Shown one piece after another: positions 21,289 to 32,990 of a stretch of DNA of 64,000 bases. The notes beneath the pieces are model-generated. The model saw only the letters and a list, made by a program, of their open reading frames with translations, did no database searches and was not told the DNA's origin. Both the position numbers and the translations under genes were made by a program. Every line of letters begins with the position of its first letter. Position 1 is the first letter of the stretch. The stretch comes from Aschersonia sp. MBC 622 (taxonomy: Eukaryota > Ascomycota > Sordariomycetes > Hypocreales > Clavicipitaceae). The stretch lies in assembly GCA_030782805.1 (NCBI GenBank), contig JARJPL010000147.1, positions 62,001 through 126,000 of the forward strand, written 5' to 3'.

Positions 21289-24200
21289 GACCGGTATGTA
21301 CTGTAGTATCGAGGATTGAATTGAGTGTGCAAGACGGCCGAACAGTGGTAAATAATGTTATTGTGAGATGCTGGGTATCGCGAAGCTTGTGGCCGCTGAC
21401 GCAATCTCAAGGGGGGCGAGACAACGGGAACGGTTGGAGGAGCAGTGCAAACGATGGAGACGGGTAAAGAGCGGTTTTGGACGGCAACAGAATAGAAGAC
21501 GAAAAGAGAAGCCAGGCGGTTCCTGTGATAGGAACACAAAGAGAAGGAATAGAATGGAAGAGAGACGAGACGCGCCGCGGAGGAAAAAAAAAGTTCGGGG
21601 AATAAGGTCTTGGCGAGGAGGATGAAGTCGTGGGGGTGGGAGGACGGGGAGCGGCGGAAAAAAACTAACGTTGCAGTTGATTAGCGGAAGATTAGGTGAA
21701 GCAAAAGCGGGCGGCGTGGAGCGCCACAATGGTAGGTAGGTAGCAAGGTAGGTACCTTCAACTGGGGAAGCAAAGTGAGACTGTTTTTTTGAGCTGATTT
21801 GACGACTCGGACGCCTCTTATTAGGCTCTCAACAGTAGCCAGCAGCTTACCTGATACTCTCTCAGGCAGAGTTTACAGGGGAGCGGATAGCTTCAGCTGA
21901 GGGGCTACAGTGGATTTGGCGCGCATGCTCAGCGGGCCGAGCACTGGGTCTCTGGTCAAGGTCGACCAGTCCTGGAAGAACACCTTTTTTCAAGTGCCTA
22001 TTTCCATAGCAATGAGCTGTTTTCTCTATATAGATCCTCAATTCTCACTCTCGACTGATTGATTTTCAAAGTATTCATACAGCTTCTTTTAGTGCGTACT
22101 TGTGGTCCAGAAGACGGCATCGATAATCGACAAGTCCCTCTTCGGTTGGGAACTGGGAACTTCCATTGGGAACTTCCATTGGGAAAGGCGGGCAAAGATT
22201 CCTACCTAAAAATAAATAATAAACGGGAGTTAGCGACTGGCAGAACTCACTAGCGGCAGATTTTGCGCTAGAATTTGGCGGTTGGCGAGGTATGCAACTT
22301 CAATTTACGCCATCATTCATCATCATCTTTGAGGCGCAGCACGAAAAGAAGATGGTTCACATTCCCTTCATCTTTCAGGTCCTAGCTTTGTGTTGCATAC
22401 TATGCTTCTCTGTGTTTCAGCCTTCTTTTTCTCACTCTTTGCATCTCGTGTATCTGGCCCAAAGCGACGGCAAACACTGCTCGGCAATGCTTTGTACAAA
22501 GACGAAGGTCCACCCCACCACCTTTACTGCTCACATCCGAAGTATATCACAGTCATTACAGCCATCACACACACTGTCTGTCATTCCTCGGATGGGTGGC
22601 ACAGGACAGTTTGCTGCTTTTGCCCCTGAAAGTGATAGTCGGCGGGTCAAGCCAGTGATGCGTAAGAGGCGGCGATCGTACGCGTAGAGGTAGAGTGGGC
22701 TATGCATAGGTAGCTGGACGCATGTGCATGGTACCAGTATCAATGTCAAACCGCGCAACACCAGGAATATGTTACCTGCTTGTCGACTGCGCCCTTAATT
22801 TTTGGGGGGGCAGCCAGCTTTGATTGAAACGAACAAGTCAGTGAACCGTTTATCTTTCGTAGCGACTTTCATCTTGTTTGATATAGGGTTCTAGACCCTG
22901 TTGCAATACTGACACGACTTGAAAATTCCAAGACAGGGGTCATTATGGCGGGGTGCCGGGAGGGAAGTTAGCGATCCGCTTCTGAGCGGGGCCGCCCACC
23001 GGGCCACTGCAGCACTCAGATAAGCACTTCTCAGCGAATCAAGCCAAGCACGTTGGTTGTCGAAAATGGCGTCTGGTTGAAAACCGGTGCTGATATTGAA
23101 GGATGCTCGTAATTTAAATTCTTGCAACATTGGATGGTTACCTCCTTTTCTTTTTTTTGCCCCCATCTCCAGATACGGATAGCATTCGCCCGTTCCAGCT
23201 ACGGCACCGCCTGCATAATGCATGCCGCGCCGGATGCTATTATTGTGATTTCATGCTCGTGTTTCGTCATCTAGACTCATCGTTAGCAACCCTTTCTTTC
23301 GCGTGAACAAAAAATCGAGGAGCCAACAGGGGACTTGCCACGAGGCTGACTCGCCTTGACGCACTTGGTTTCGCGGGAGGCTGTGGGCCGGAGCTGATAG
23401 CGTCAAAAGCCAAGTAGAAAGCTTGGCATCCCGCCCGTGGTATCTCAACGAAACGGTTGATGCACATATAAATACCATGTTCTTATATGGTAGATCTCCG
23501 ACAATGACTCCAGCAAAAGCGGGATCCGTCCCCAGACTCTCAGTCCGAAAGGGTAGGTCCCAGAAACACAAAACAGAAAAAAAAGACGATTCATCAACAT
23601 GAAAATAGGGAGCACGTGTTACTACCGGCACACACTATAACTATTTCATGAATCAGTGTCTCCGGCCCAGAATCAGTGTCATGAAAATATTTTCACATAG
23701 TAGCCGCTTCTCCCTGTAATCCGTATAGCTCGCATTAATACCCTTAGCTTGTCTTTGACAGTAGGTAAGGTAGCCTTCTTGCTTTCGTCGTCCATAATTG
23801 TTGCGTCCGCACGTTATGTCTCGATGCCATGTGTCCATTCCAGCGTTGGTCGAGTTACGTCTGACGCAATTAATGCTTGCTTTTGGCTTGTCAAGCTGGT
23901 GCAACGCCGACGGGGATGAACGGTGATCTGATGTTTCGGAATTGTGGCTACATACCCAAAGGCCAACCCACGTTGCCATGCTGTGCACGCCAGAAACGTG
24001 CAGTTTTGTTCTCCGTGGTTGAATGCTTGAGTGGCACAGTGGCAAGTGGATTTGGGTCATAAAAACTAGCGCCCATCTTTCGACAGGCGCCAGAAAATTG
24101 AAAATGCTTATTTGTTTGACTGCCGCCCGAGAAGAGACTTTAGCGAGCAAATGCAGAGACATCAAGGGCTATTTGTAAATCGGCACAAGGATCCCCTATT

Positions 24201-25556
24201 TAGCGTGCCTTCCAGCTGCTAGCTGGGTGTTGGTTGGTCGTTGAGTGAGGAGAATTGATGTTGACTTTCTTTTATTCACGTGCATTTTGATAATCGTCGT
24301 AAATGTAGCAAGATCAGCCACATTAATATGTGAGCACGCGGTAATGATAGTCAGGGGTTTGTAGATCGAGTAAGCTAACTAATCTTTGACCAATAAGGTA
24401 GTACATGTTTTGCTAGCAGTTGGCAAAGCCGAGTATCGTGGCACGACATGACGGATGATGTGCAGAGCTTGTCGCACTTGAGACGAGGGACATGTTGTTC
24501 AAATTTCTGAATGAACCACTCTGGTGGATTAGGGGAGATTACGGTAATAAAGGCTCCCGCTAGAGGCATCTTGAGGCGCAGATTGCGAGCTTCTTCATCA
24601 CAGACCTGCAGAAACTTGGCAGCCACTCCAGCCAGTGATGACCTAGTTAGAAAACAAAATGCACGTGTAATTACCAAAGTAGTGCAGCAAAGACCAGCGA
24701 AGAGGTGCCAGGCTTGGTTCTGGCTTGTAATTATAACCTGCTCCTTGTGTGCACGTCTTCACATGTAACACATATGGCTTGAACTACCCTGCAGTGGTAT
24801 CTACGAATATAGCAGCGACGGGGGCAAGTCGTGGCATCAAACCTGGCTCTCCCGAGAGATATGGTGATATGGGTCTTCGAGGTGATTATCCTGTCGCTGC
24901 GGAGTGTGGTGTGTCATTGGAATTCTTTGGAGGTTCTTTCTGCATGGTGACATTGAGCGCGGATCCAAATTAGCAGCGCCTAGCGAGGTGGCATTGGCTG
25001 CCTGTTCATCAAACAACGGAAGCTGCGTGACGAGCAGCCAAACACACCAATATCATGGTATTTATGCCAGCAGTTCAGAAAGTCAAGCAATCAACAAGCT
25101 GTCGGCCGGAGTTGTCCCTCAAGATTTCCCCAGCTTCAAACGATCGACGGCCCATCAGGTACCTATCAAGCCTGAAGTCATAAGGTGGGGCAAACTAGAC
25201 TACACACGTAACCACCCCCCCACCCCCTCGCCAGAAGCCATTGATTTTAGCGTCCAAGACCAGTCGGGCAGGCTCCATTTCAATTTTCCGAGCGCTCAAA
25301 AAGAGGTTTGAGAGTTTCTCAGGGGACAATGGCAGAAAAAAAGGGTTTGTCGCGCTTTTGGCCAAGCTTCTGTGTACCACTTCCGCCTCCTCACCGTCTG
25401 CAGTGTTGGCGACATTCTTTTTCCTCTCATTATACCACTTTCTGCTTATCTGACACTGTTTTCTCGTCTGCGCTGCGCGTTGCATTTTCGTATTTCTTCC
25501 AGCTCCCGTCCATTCTTCGCAACTGTTAAACTTGGCACGCTTCCCCCACCGTTACA
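21289..25556. other. Gene-poor region between the TPT transporter and UGM
   Basis: The first 450 bases are the purine-rich leader of the minus-strand transporter, with an AGGTAGGTA cluster at 21729-21757. A two-copy 13-base repeat (GGGAACTTCCATT) lies near 22157-22184. I examined open frames at 22292-22687 (plus), 22891-23223 (minus), 23653-24165 (minus, 170 codons) and 24375-24677 (minus). None has family features or clear splice partners. A CT-rich leader for UGM occupies roughly 25370-25556. Confidence 0.4.
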
Positions 25557-27458
25557 ATGGCCGCCCACCAGTAGGTAGCTTCACCGTTTCCCACCCCCGC
25601 AAACCGCCTGCTCCAACGAACAGACGTTGCTCGACGTCGGCCCAAGAATACGAGCTTTGCAGTACTAACAAACGTTGTCATGCAGACACGTTGATGTTCT
25701 CGTCATTGGCATGGGACCGACTGGTCTCGGTGCCGCCAAGCGTCTGCACCAAATCGTGAGTCGCTGCCCTTCCATCCCACGCAAACGAGCTTCTTCCGTG
25801 CTAACAAGCCACAGAACGGCCCCTCATGGCTGATTGTCGACTCTGGTGACAAGGCCGGTGGTCTTGCCAGTACTGATGTTACTCCCGAAGGCTTCGTAAG
25901 TCTCATCTCCAGCTCGTCGTCACACAATTGGTATCTTCCCGCTGACCATGCTGGTAGCTCTACGACGTTGGCGGTCACGTCATCTTCTCCCACTACAAGT
26001 ACTTTGACGACTGCATCGACGAGGCTCTGCCCAAAGACGACGACTGGTACACTCATCAGCGCATCTCGTATGTCCGTTACAAGGGCCTGTGGGTTCCTTA
26101 CCCCTTCCAGAACAACATCTCTATGCTGCCCAAGGAGGACCAGGTCAAGGCCATCGAGGGCCTCATTGACGCCTCCCTTGAGGCTCGCGTTGCCACCGGC
26201 AAGCCAAAGGACTTTGACGAGTGGATTTTGCGCTCCATGGGCAGCGGTCTTGCCGACATGTTTATGCGTCCCTACAACTACAAGGTCTGGGCTGTTCCCA
26301 CCACCAAGGTAAGTCACATCTTCCCGCCGCACAGCTCTAGGCATGAGCTTTGACTGACTGACTCTTCTCTAGATGCAATGCGAGTGGCTTGGTGAGCGTG
26401 TCGCTGCCCCCGACGTGAAACTCGTCACCAGCAACGCCATTCTGGGCAAGGTCGCCGGCAACTGGGGTCCCAATGCCACCTTTCGCTTCCCTGCCCGCGA
26501 CGGCACCGGCGGTATCTGGATCGCCGTCGCCAACACTATCCCCAAGGAGAAGAAGCGCTTCGGTGCCCAGGGTGAAGTGACCAAGATCGACGCCGAGAAG
26601 AAGACTGTCAGCTTCAAGGACGGCTCCACCGTCAGCTACAACAAGCTCATCAACACCATGGCCGTTGACGACCTGGTGCAGAAGATGGGCAATCAAGAGC
26701 TCATCAGCTTGTCCAAGGGACTGTACTACTCTTCTACCAACGTCATTGGTGTTGGTATCCGCGGCGCCCGCCCTGAGCGTATCGGTGACAAGTGCTGGGT
26801 AAGTTTGCATCCTCGCCGAGAGACAGTCAAATCAAACGTGTTGACGCTGACATGACAATAGCTGTACTTTCCCGAGGACGACAGCCCCTTCTATCGCGCG
26901 ACCATTTTCTCCAACTACTCCCCCTACAACCAGCCAGACGACAAGGTCAAGCTGCCCACTCTGTACCTGGCCAATGGCGACAAGGCCGCCTCGTCGGAGG
27001 CTAAGGAGGGCCCGTACTGGTCCATCATGCTCGAGGTTTCCGAGTCTACGATGAAGCCCGTTAATCAGGAAACGCTGCTCAAGGACTGCATCCAGGGCCT
27101 CATCAATACGGATATGATTCGCCCAGAGGACGAAATTGTTTCCACCTACGTGCGCCGCTTCGATCACGGCTACCCGACGCCGAGCCTGGAGCGTGAGGGT
27201 GTCTTGAAAGAGCTTCTCCCCAAGCTGGAGGTTCAGGACATTTTGTCGCGCGGTCGCTTTGGCAGCTGGCGTTACGAGGTTGGCAACCAGGACCACTCCT
27301 TCATGCTGGGCGTGGAGGCTGTTGATGCTGTCCACAACGGCGCGGTTGAGCTGACTCTCAACCACCCCAACTTTGTCAACACGCGCAAGAATACGGAGAG
27401 ACGCCTTGCGCACTCGTTTGACTATAGCAAGTCCAACGACCTGCCTCTACGCAACTAA
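25557..27458 (+). CDS. UDP-galactopyranose mutase
   Basis: FAD enzyme (UGM/Glf, UgmA in Aspergillus) interconverting UDP-galactopyranose and UDP-galactofuranose, the donor for galactofuranose in fungal wall and glycoconjugates. Six exons: 25557-25570, 25686-25755, 25815-25895, 25958-26308, 26373-26798 and 26862-27458, giving 512 residues, close to the ~510 of Aspergillus UgmA. The FAD-binding Rossmann motif VLVIGMGPTGLGAAKR starts at residue 9. Further family blocks are LYDVGGHVIFSHYKYFDD, the substrate-side MRPYNYKVWAVPTTKMQCEW, and FGSWRYEVGNQDHSFMLGVE near the C-terminus. The first exon is only 14 bases, so the start rests on splice logic (GTAGGT donor, TGCAG acceptor rebuilding a Gln codon). 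Mammals lack this enzyme. Confidence 0.96.
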
Positions 27459-28789
27459 GCGGGCGACGGGATGAAGGACGGTGGAGTGACATTTACGCTC
27501 AGACGGAATGGAGGTGAATTCGAATCAAGGGTTGCTATGTATGGAGCCTCTTGGGTTGATATATGAGACGAAAAGAAAAAGTAGAATAATCTAATAGACG
27601 CCGCATATTGCGGGATGGAAACCGAGGGTCTCTTTGCTATGTGCTGTCTAATCCAAGGAATGGTTCAGCTAAATGACTATTCGAGTACTGTGATTGGTGA
27701 CGACACATTGAATGAGTTTGGACGTACATGGCATTGACAGACAGCTGGCAGAGAAAGTCGCCGAAGTAGTTGGGCAATCGGTAGACTGCAAGGATGGTCG
27801 GTCCCCTGTACTTCTAGGCTGATCAAATTGACGTAGTATTGGACTACAGGCCTGCATATGTTGCGGATGAAAGAGGATGAAGCTCCGAGTAGTTTATTGT
27901 TTCCGCCCACTTAGGTTGGCATGCTGGTGGCTGGTTATCGCCCGATCTGCAGCGTCCAGATCGTCAACTGAACAGAGGGCGCTTTGTGGGAAGCGGTCAG
28001 AGAAAATGCATACGACCAGAAAAGCTGCAAGCTCAAGCCAGGATGCAGGGTTGTTGTGTGCCTGGCCACGAAGGTGAAGCCAGGGAAAGGAGATAGGCAA
28101 GAGGAATGATGACGGTCAGCTTTGGTTGTGGATAGTTATTGATGAGCTAAATACTCGGCGAGCCAAGGATCCATTGTAGTTCTCTTTTTTTACTTGAGAG
28201 TTTTGTCATTTTGGTTGTTGTTGCTACAAGGTGGGTGAGATGGAAGAGGGGACGGAGAAGAGGGGCGAAGGGGAAAGGAGGGGCAAGAATTGAAGCGAGC
28301 TGTCAGCGAGTAATCAGAAAATGAAGGGAGCAAAAATGGGCAAGAATGGAAGTGTATGGGGATATTTAGCTAGATGCAGTCAATTAGAAATTCATCTCAT
28401 ATGTAGATGTATTGGTTGTGACCGTTGAAGAGGGTTGATTCTCATTGCCAATAATGACTTGACACCAAGTTAAACTGGCTAGCACCCTGCTGTATCTTGC
28501 ATGGATGTGGACGCGCAGGAAAGAAGCGCCAGGGAAATCTGGGCGGGCGTGCAGCGACTCCACTTGGCTCGCTTTTAATACCAAGAACAAGTATTGTAGC
28601 AGCACAAAGGCATGGTCAAGTGAGCGGGCGTAGACGACTCTACTAAATTGCCTAGCTGCTAAATTGTGAACTTTACTAAATTGTCGGCGGCTGAGACTGA
28701 CGCCGTGGCTAAATGGTAGATGCCACCCTGTCACCTCAAAACTTGTCGCTGATCAAAGCCAAACCTTACCTGGCGCTGGCCTGCGAAGA
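27459..28789. other. Gene-free 3' flank of UGM
   Basis: No gene recognised. Minus-strand frames at 27677-27910 and 28384-28734 and plus frames near 27877-28077 show no domain features. Confidence 0.4.
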
Positions 28790-28925
28790 ACAATGCTGCC
28801 AAGCCAAAAGCGTGGCGGCACGGCGCCCTGCAAAGCCCCACTGTCAAAACCTATTCACGCATTTGGCATCTTGGGGGCTTTGCTTGCCCCAGCCGCTGCC
28901 CACTTGCTTCTTGTCCTCAAAATAA
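28790..28925 (+). repeat. Dispersed repeat, copy 1
   Basis: Shares clear similarity with 32815-32990 in the same orientation. Common blocks include CCAAAAGC, a C-G-C-A-rich CACGGCGC..GCAAAG segment, CACTGTC, and the closing GCTGCCCACTTGCTTCT followed by TCCTCAAA. Small insertions separate the blocks. Neither copy has visible coding capacity or terminal inverted repeats. Confidence 0.7.
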
Positions 28926-29502
28926 GGGAAAAAGGCAAAAAAGGTCTGGTTCTTGTACTTATTAATTGCTGCGCGGCGAAGCCTAGTCTCTTCTTTTCTG
29001 ATCGGCAAACCTATTCTTCATTCAATGTGAATGACACTTCTATGATGATAGTCGTCCTTGAATTTTTGACTGGCATCTTTCGTAAATCGTGCTTCCTAGT
29101 CTAGTTACGCCACGGAAGTAGTTACAGGCAGTTGGCGCCTTCAGAAAGTCTACACTTTCGGGGTGGACAAGGTTAAATGGTGCTTGGTTATGTAATGTAG
29201 GAGTGAGTACGGATTAGCTTAATGGGTGTTTTGACATCACAAAAGAGCAGCAGAATGGTGGCATGTCAAGGAAAAAAAAAGTAAAGCTATCATTATATCA
29301 AAGTCCATGTAACGCCAGTAATCAAATGTCGCGTCGGCAAATTAGCAATCCTGAATCTCGAAAACAGAAAAAGATTCATCGAGCACAGTGGCTCAGTAGA
29401 ATTCCGACCCCTAACCTTAAAAAGAAAAACAACAGATGCGCAGAAGCGCTCGGCCGAAAGACGTCTCTTCTCATTTTCATGGATGGTGTACCATCGGGTT
29501 AC
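28926..29502. other. Gene-free flank of the uncharacterised gene
   Basis: AT-richer sequence downstream of the minus-strand gene at 29503-30604. No features recognised. Confidence 0.4.
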
Positions 29503-30604
29503 TCATTGGTTTCTATCAGGAAAAGTCTGGCCAACGGGGCGTCCCAAGACCCAGCCGAGAACCTCGGCGACTTTACGTGCGTTTGGGCCATTTGAACGCA
29601 GTGCGCCGACCGAGAAGTCTATCACGGGGCTGCAACGGAAATCCAGGTCTAAGTCGCGAAAGTTGATGGCACCTTGAACGATGCGGAGCATCCGACCGGA
29701 GCAGGAGAATACTGTAATCTTGAAGAGGGAAAGAATTAGCACGACCCGGTACGCAGTAAGGATCAAAGAGATGAGCAGACTTACTGGTATAACAGATGCT
29801 TGGTGGTACTTCGAGTCTTTAATAGTTGCGACTGCCAGAGCGAGGGTCGTGATCAGCTCAGCCGGAGACAAGCACGGGCGGTCCTTGACAGGGAGTTCAT
29901 CGGCTAGCCAGCATTGCAAATGTGGAAATGCAGGATGAGAGTCTGTGATGCAGTCGAAATCAAGCTTCTCCTGGGTGGGGTGTATTTGGTGGAAAAGCTC
30001 TCTCGCCTCCCAATCCGAGTGAGGCAGGCTCTGCGAATTGATCAAATTGCGAGGCAATCTAAAGAGGAGGGAGAAGAAAAGAAGAATGGGAGTCTTTAGC
30101 CAATTTTGGTCCTTGTCATTTTGGAGAAAGGCGCGTCACTTACTCGGCTCTATTCCAGTTTGATTCCTGGCCCATCATGACGCCCATCTTCTCGTCCTTT
30201 GAATACTTCACGTGGTTAAGTAGTAGGTTGCAGAGCTCCATTGCTTCGCCGAGATAGAAGTCAAGACTCATCTCAGTGACGTCGTAGCCCGTAAAATCAA
30301 GGTCAAAATATGGCCGATCCGCCGACTTCTCGGACGCGTATTTTTTTAACCAATGGAGAACGATTTCTGGTCTAACAGGCTCGATGTAGGCCTGACCTTG
30401 GGTACCGGGTTCACCGGTCGCGATGTCGAGTTTCTGCACAGAAATTCGATACTTGGTGAGCAGTTGCTCTGGGGTGAAGAAGGGAACTTTTGCCAGTTTT
30501 AACTTGCGGACAAGTTCTGCGACTTTTCGCACGTTGTTTTGGAGCTGCGCAATGCTTGCAGGCTGCTGGCGAGCCTCTCGCCGCGGCAAGTTGGAGGACG
30601 ACAT
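29503..30604 (-). CDS. Uncharacterised fungal protein, 316 residues
   Basis: I do not recognise a named family. Three exons, 30604-30144, 30058-29785 and 29718-29503, join in frame through an 85-bp intron and a 66-bp intron, both with GTAAGT donors. The N-terminal third is basic and Gln-rich with a short coiled-coil-like stretch (AQLQNNVRKVAELVRKLKLA), then FFTPEQLLTKYRIS. A middle region with DFYLGEAMELCNLLLNHVKY looks helical. The C-terminal part (LSPAELITTLALAVATIKDS, then IPITVFSC and RMLRIVQGAINF) resembles a compact beta-rich domain seen in hypothetical proteins of other filamentous fungi. No signal peptide or membrane span. A start at 30676 would add 24 hydrophobic residues and cannot be excluded. 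It lies beside the tRNA-like sequence and the minisatellite, in the most accessory-looking part of the window. Confidence 0.65.
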
Positions 30605-30701
30605 TTGCAGATGTGCAATTTGCGGCTGGCGAATTGTGGCGAGAGATTCGAGATTCAGCGGAAGAAGTAAAAACAAAGGTGCCTAGACTGGTTGAAATTG
30701 C

Positions 30702-30786
30702 GACCCTGGCTGGATTCGAACCAACTGCCTCTCGTGGAGTCCACGAGAAGGCTTCCTGCGGCGGATAACCACTCCGCCACCAGGGC
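30702..30786 (-). tRNA. tRNA-like sequence, possible pseudo-tRNA (class II size)
   Basis: Read on the minus strand, a 7-base end GCCCTGG pairs with CCAGGGT at the other end. A D-arm-like GCGGAGTGGTTATCCGC and a T-arm with GGTTCGAATCC follow in the right order; total length is about 85 bases, the class II size (Ser/Leu type). However, the region where the anticodon arm should be folds instead as one long hairpin (TCTCGTGG..ACT..CCACGAGA), and no normal anticodon loop with U33 is visible. The T stem is effectively 4 base pairs. I therefore assign no anticodon and suspect a degenerate copy. Confidence 0.45.
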
Positions 30787-31049
30787 TAGTAGATAGTGAT
30801 GAGTTAAGGCGTCTGTGTATTCGTTGTGGACTGAGTAGGCTGGTGCGCGTAGGCTGGCTCGTGGTGATATCGTCAAAGAAAATTATAGCTTGCAGGCCCT
30901 AAATCTGATGCCATTTGTGACGGATCGATGTGTCTGTGTAATCGATTAGTCGTGTGGGCCAGGTGTCAACTCACTTCGTAGTAATGGTTAATTAAGCGAG
31001 TCCCCCTTTTAGGCGAAACGCAAGCAGACGTTAGCGTCATCAAGCGCTG
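30787..31049. other. Spacer
   Basis: No feature recognised between the tRNA-like sequence and the possible relic. Confidence 0.4.
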
Positions 31050-31451
31050 AGCGTATGTTCGTAGTCGTCGCTGAAGGAAGCCACTGTCAAGAAACGTCGC
31101 CCATATCCTGCGAGACCAATAGGCGCCTGTACAAAGAGAGCGCCACAGGAAATGACCGGCACAGATGCTTGGTTAAATCGAGATATACTTGCCAATCTCC
31201 GTCAGCATCCAGCAGACCCTTTGCCCTGTTGAGAAGCTCCGCGTCAACAATCTCCGTCATGAGGTTCCCCCTCAGAGATGCAGTGGTCTTGACCAGAACA
31301 CGAAGGGTTAGGTACTGCGGCAGCCGAATGTCGAAGAGCCTGATTTAGGATCTGGGAAGTCATGGATAACGGTGCTCTGCACCCCATGTTGCTCCGCCAA
31401 TTTGGCCCATCTGCTAACCGTGCTGGGCAACTGGTTTCGAAGTGACGCCAT
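31050..31451 (-). pseudogene. Possible decayed ORF of unknown family
   Basis: On the minus strand an ATG at 31451 opens MASLRNQLPSTVSRWAKLAE for about 50 codons before a stop. An overlapping frame then continues with a protein-like stretch: LPQYLTLRVLVKTTASLRGN, NLMTEIVDAELLNRAKGLLD, and WQVYLDLTKHLCRSFPVALS. The change of frame without splice signals suggests a frameshifted gene. I do not recognise the family; it could also be chance. Confidence 0.3.
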
Positions 31452-31671
31452 TTGCACAAGAATTGAAGTTGATTCAAGATGAGGATCTATGCTCGTCTAC
31501 ATCGTGCCTTTTTATGTGAAAGCGGTCGCGTCCGTTGATTCTTCTCAACGCGGTCGTGTGCGTTTGTAATTCCATTCACCCCACTTGATCGTCACCATTG
31601 ATTGGTGTTGGGTTGTGAAAAAGGCAAGTGAAAACAAAGAGAGCGAAAGATGCGGGTATAGTTGACACCTC

Positions 31672-31868
31672 AGCAGCCAGTTAATCAACCAGCAGAGTCA
31701 ATGAAACCGCAGAGTCAATCAACCAGCAGAGTCAATCAACCAGCAGAGTCAATCAAACAGCAGAGTCAATCAAACAGCAGAGTCAATCAAACAGCAGAGT
31801 CAATCAAACAGCAGAGTCAATCAAACAGCAGAGTCAATCAACCAGCAGCCAGTCAATCAACAGCCAGT
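31672..31868 (+). repeat. 17-base minisatellite
   Basis: Nine consecutive 17-base units from 31694 to 31846, consensus AGAGTCAATCAAMCAGC, with partial units on each side. The first unit is divergent, the next two end AACCAGC, the following five end AAACAGC and the last again AACCAGC. Because 17 is not a multiple of three, the array is open in several frames and makes a spurious Gln/Ser/Asn-rich reading frame. Confidence 0.92.
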
Positions 31869-32814
31869 CTTAGTTGACAGTTAATCAGCAACTGATCGAT
31901 TTGATTTACCGGCTGATTTACCGGCTGCTAATTAACTAGCTGCTGACTGACTGGCTCCTGATTGTTAAGCTTTACTGGAACCCCGGGGCGGATCGACTCA
32001 CTTCACTGCGCCAAGCGAGTTGGTGGCCGGGGGTCGCTGGTTAATAGCGGCTTGGGTCCTCGCTCCAGTCGCCAGTCACGTCTTTCAGAATCTCGCTGGA
32101 ATACCAAAGTCGGGGGTGTCCCAATCCGTCTCCGGCGCCGTGCGCTTCGGGATCTGTCCCTGGCTCCGCAAGACGCGCACTGTCTGCACAATGGACTCTC
32201 ACGACGGGCCGTGGTCCAGCACACGAGGGTTGTCTTGGCCACTATGCCAAGGTCTGCACCGTAGTCCCCCAGATGTCGTATACGATGAGGCGCACAGCGT
32301 CACGGTAACTAGCGCAAGTTATAAAATAATCAAGAGAGAATACTACGTATAACTAAAGAATGAAGTTTCGGCTTCGGCCACCAGCCCGTCTAGCCATTTA
32401 GCACCAGTTAAGAAGTACCTATGCAGCACGCTGCATTAACCAGATCTTACACACGAAATACCTGCCTAATCGCTGTTGGCCAGAGCCATTGACCCTGTTC
32501 GAGAGCGGTATATTGTCACCTACCTATCAACTACCGTACCTATCTACCTACCTTAGGCTCCCCTCAGCGCACCCACTTCCACAATACAACGTCCTTACAA
32601 CCCACTGTACCTCTGTTTAACGCTCCGAGAGAAGGTCACACATTTGGTTAGAGGCACCAGCAGGATGTTGGAGCTGTTCGGCGTAGTAGCTACTTACTGA
32701 GAAAAAATCTTTCCTGTAGATATACAAAGGAGTACTTGGCTGCAGCGCGCTATTTGTGTTGTTGGATATTCAAAATCTGTTGTTGATTTAGCAGTCAAGC
32801 AGTTCACTGCAGTC
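31869..32814. other. Gene-free stretch after the minisatellite
   Basis: Open frames on both strands at 31962-32352 are unrecognised. A run of TACCTA-type motifs lies at about 32519-32555. Short duplications of a GATTTACCGGCTG block occur at 31909-31928. Confidence 0.4.
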
Positions 32815-32990
32815 TGCAGCCCTCCAAAAGCACGGCGCACGGCGCACCGCAAAGATCCACAGCAACCCAGTCTGCGCTCTCCACTGTCCAAGTAACAAGG
32901 TGATGTGGCCCAGCAAATTGCGCGTGCATCTGGCTTTTGCTTGCCCCATTGCCCCAGCTGCTGCCCACTTGCTTCTTCTCCTCAAATGTG
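32815..32990 (+). repeat. Dispersed repeat, copy 2
   Basis: Same-orientation relative of 28790-28925, longer by internal insertions. It shares the CCAAAAGC, GCAAAG and CACTGTC blocks and the closing CTGCCCACTTGCTTCT segment. It lies about 0.75 kb upstream of the histidine kinase start. Confidence 0.7.

Noticed and set aside
23653..24165. 170-codon minus-strand open frame
   Set aside because: No recognisable motif, composition unlike the confirmed genes, and no splice partners; probably chance.
31672..31868. CRISPR-like array
   Set aside because: Units are contiguous 17-mers with no unique spacers, and the genome is eukaryotic; it is a minisatellite.
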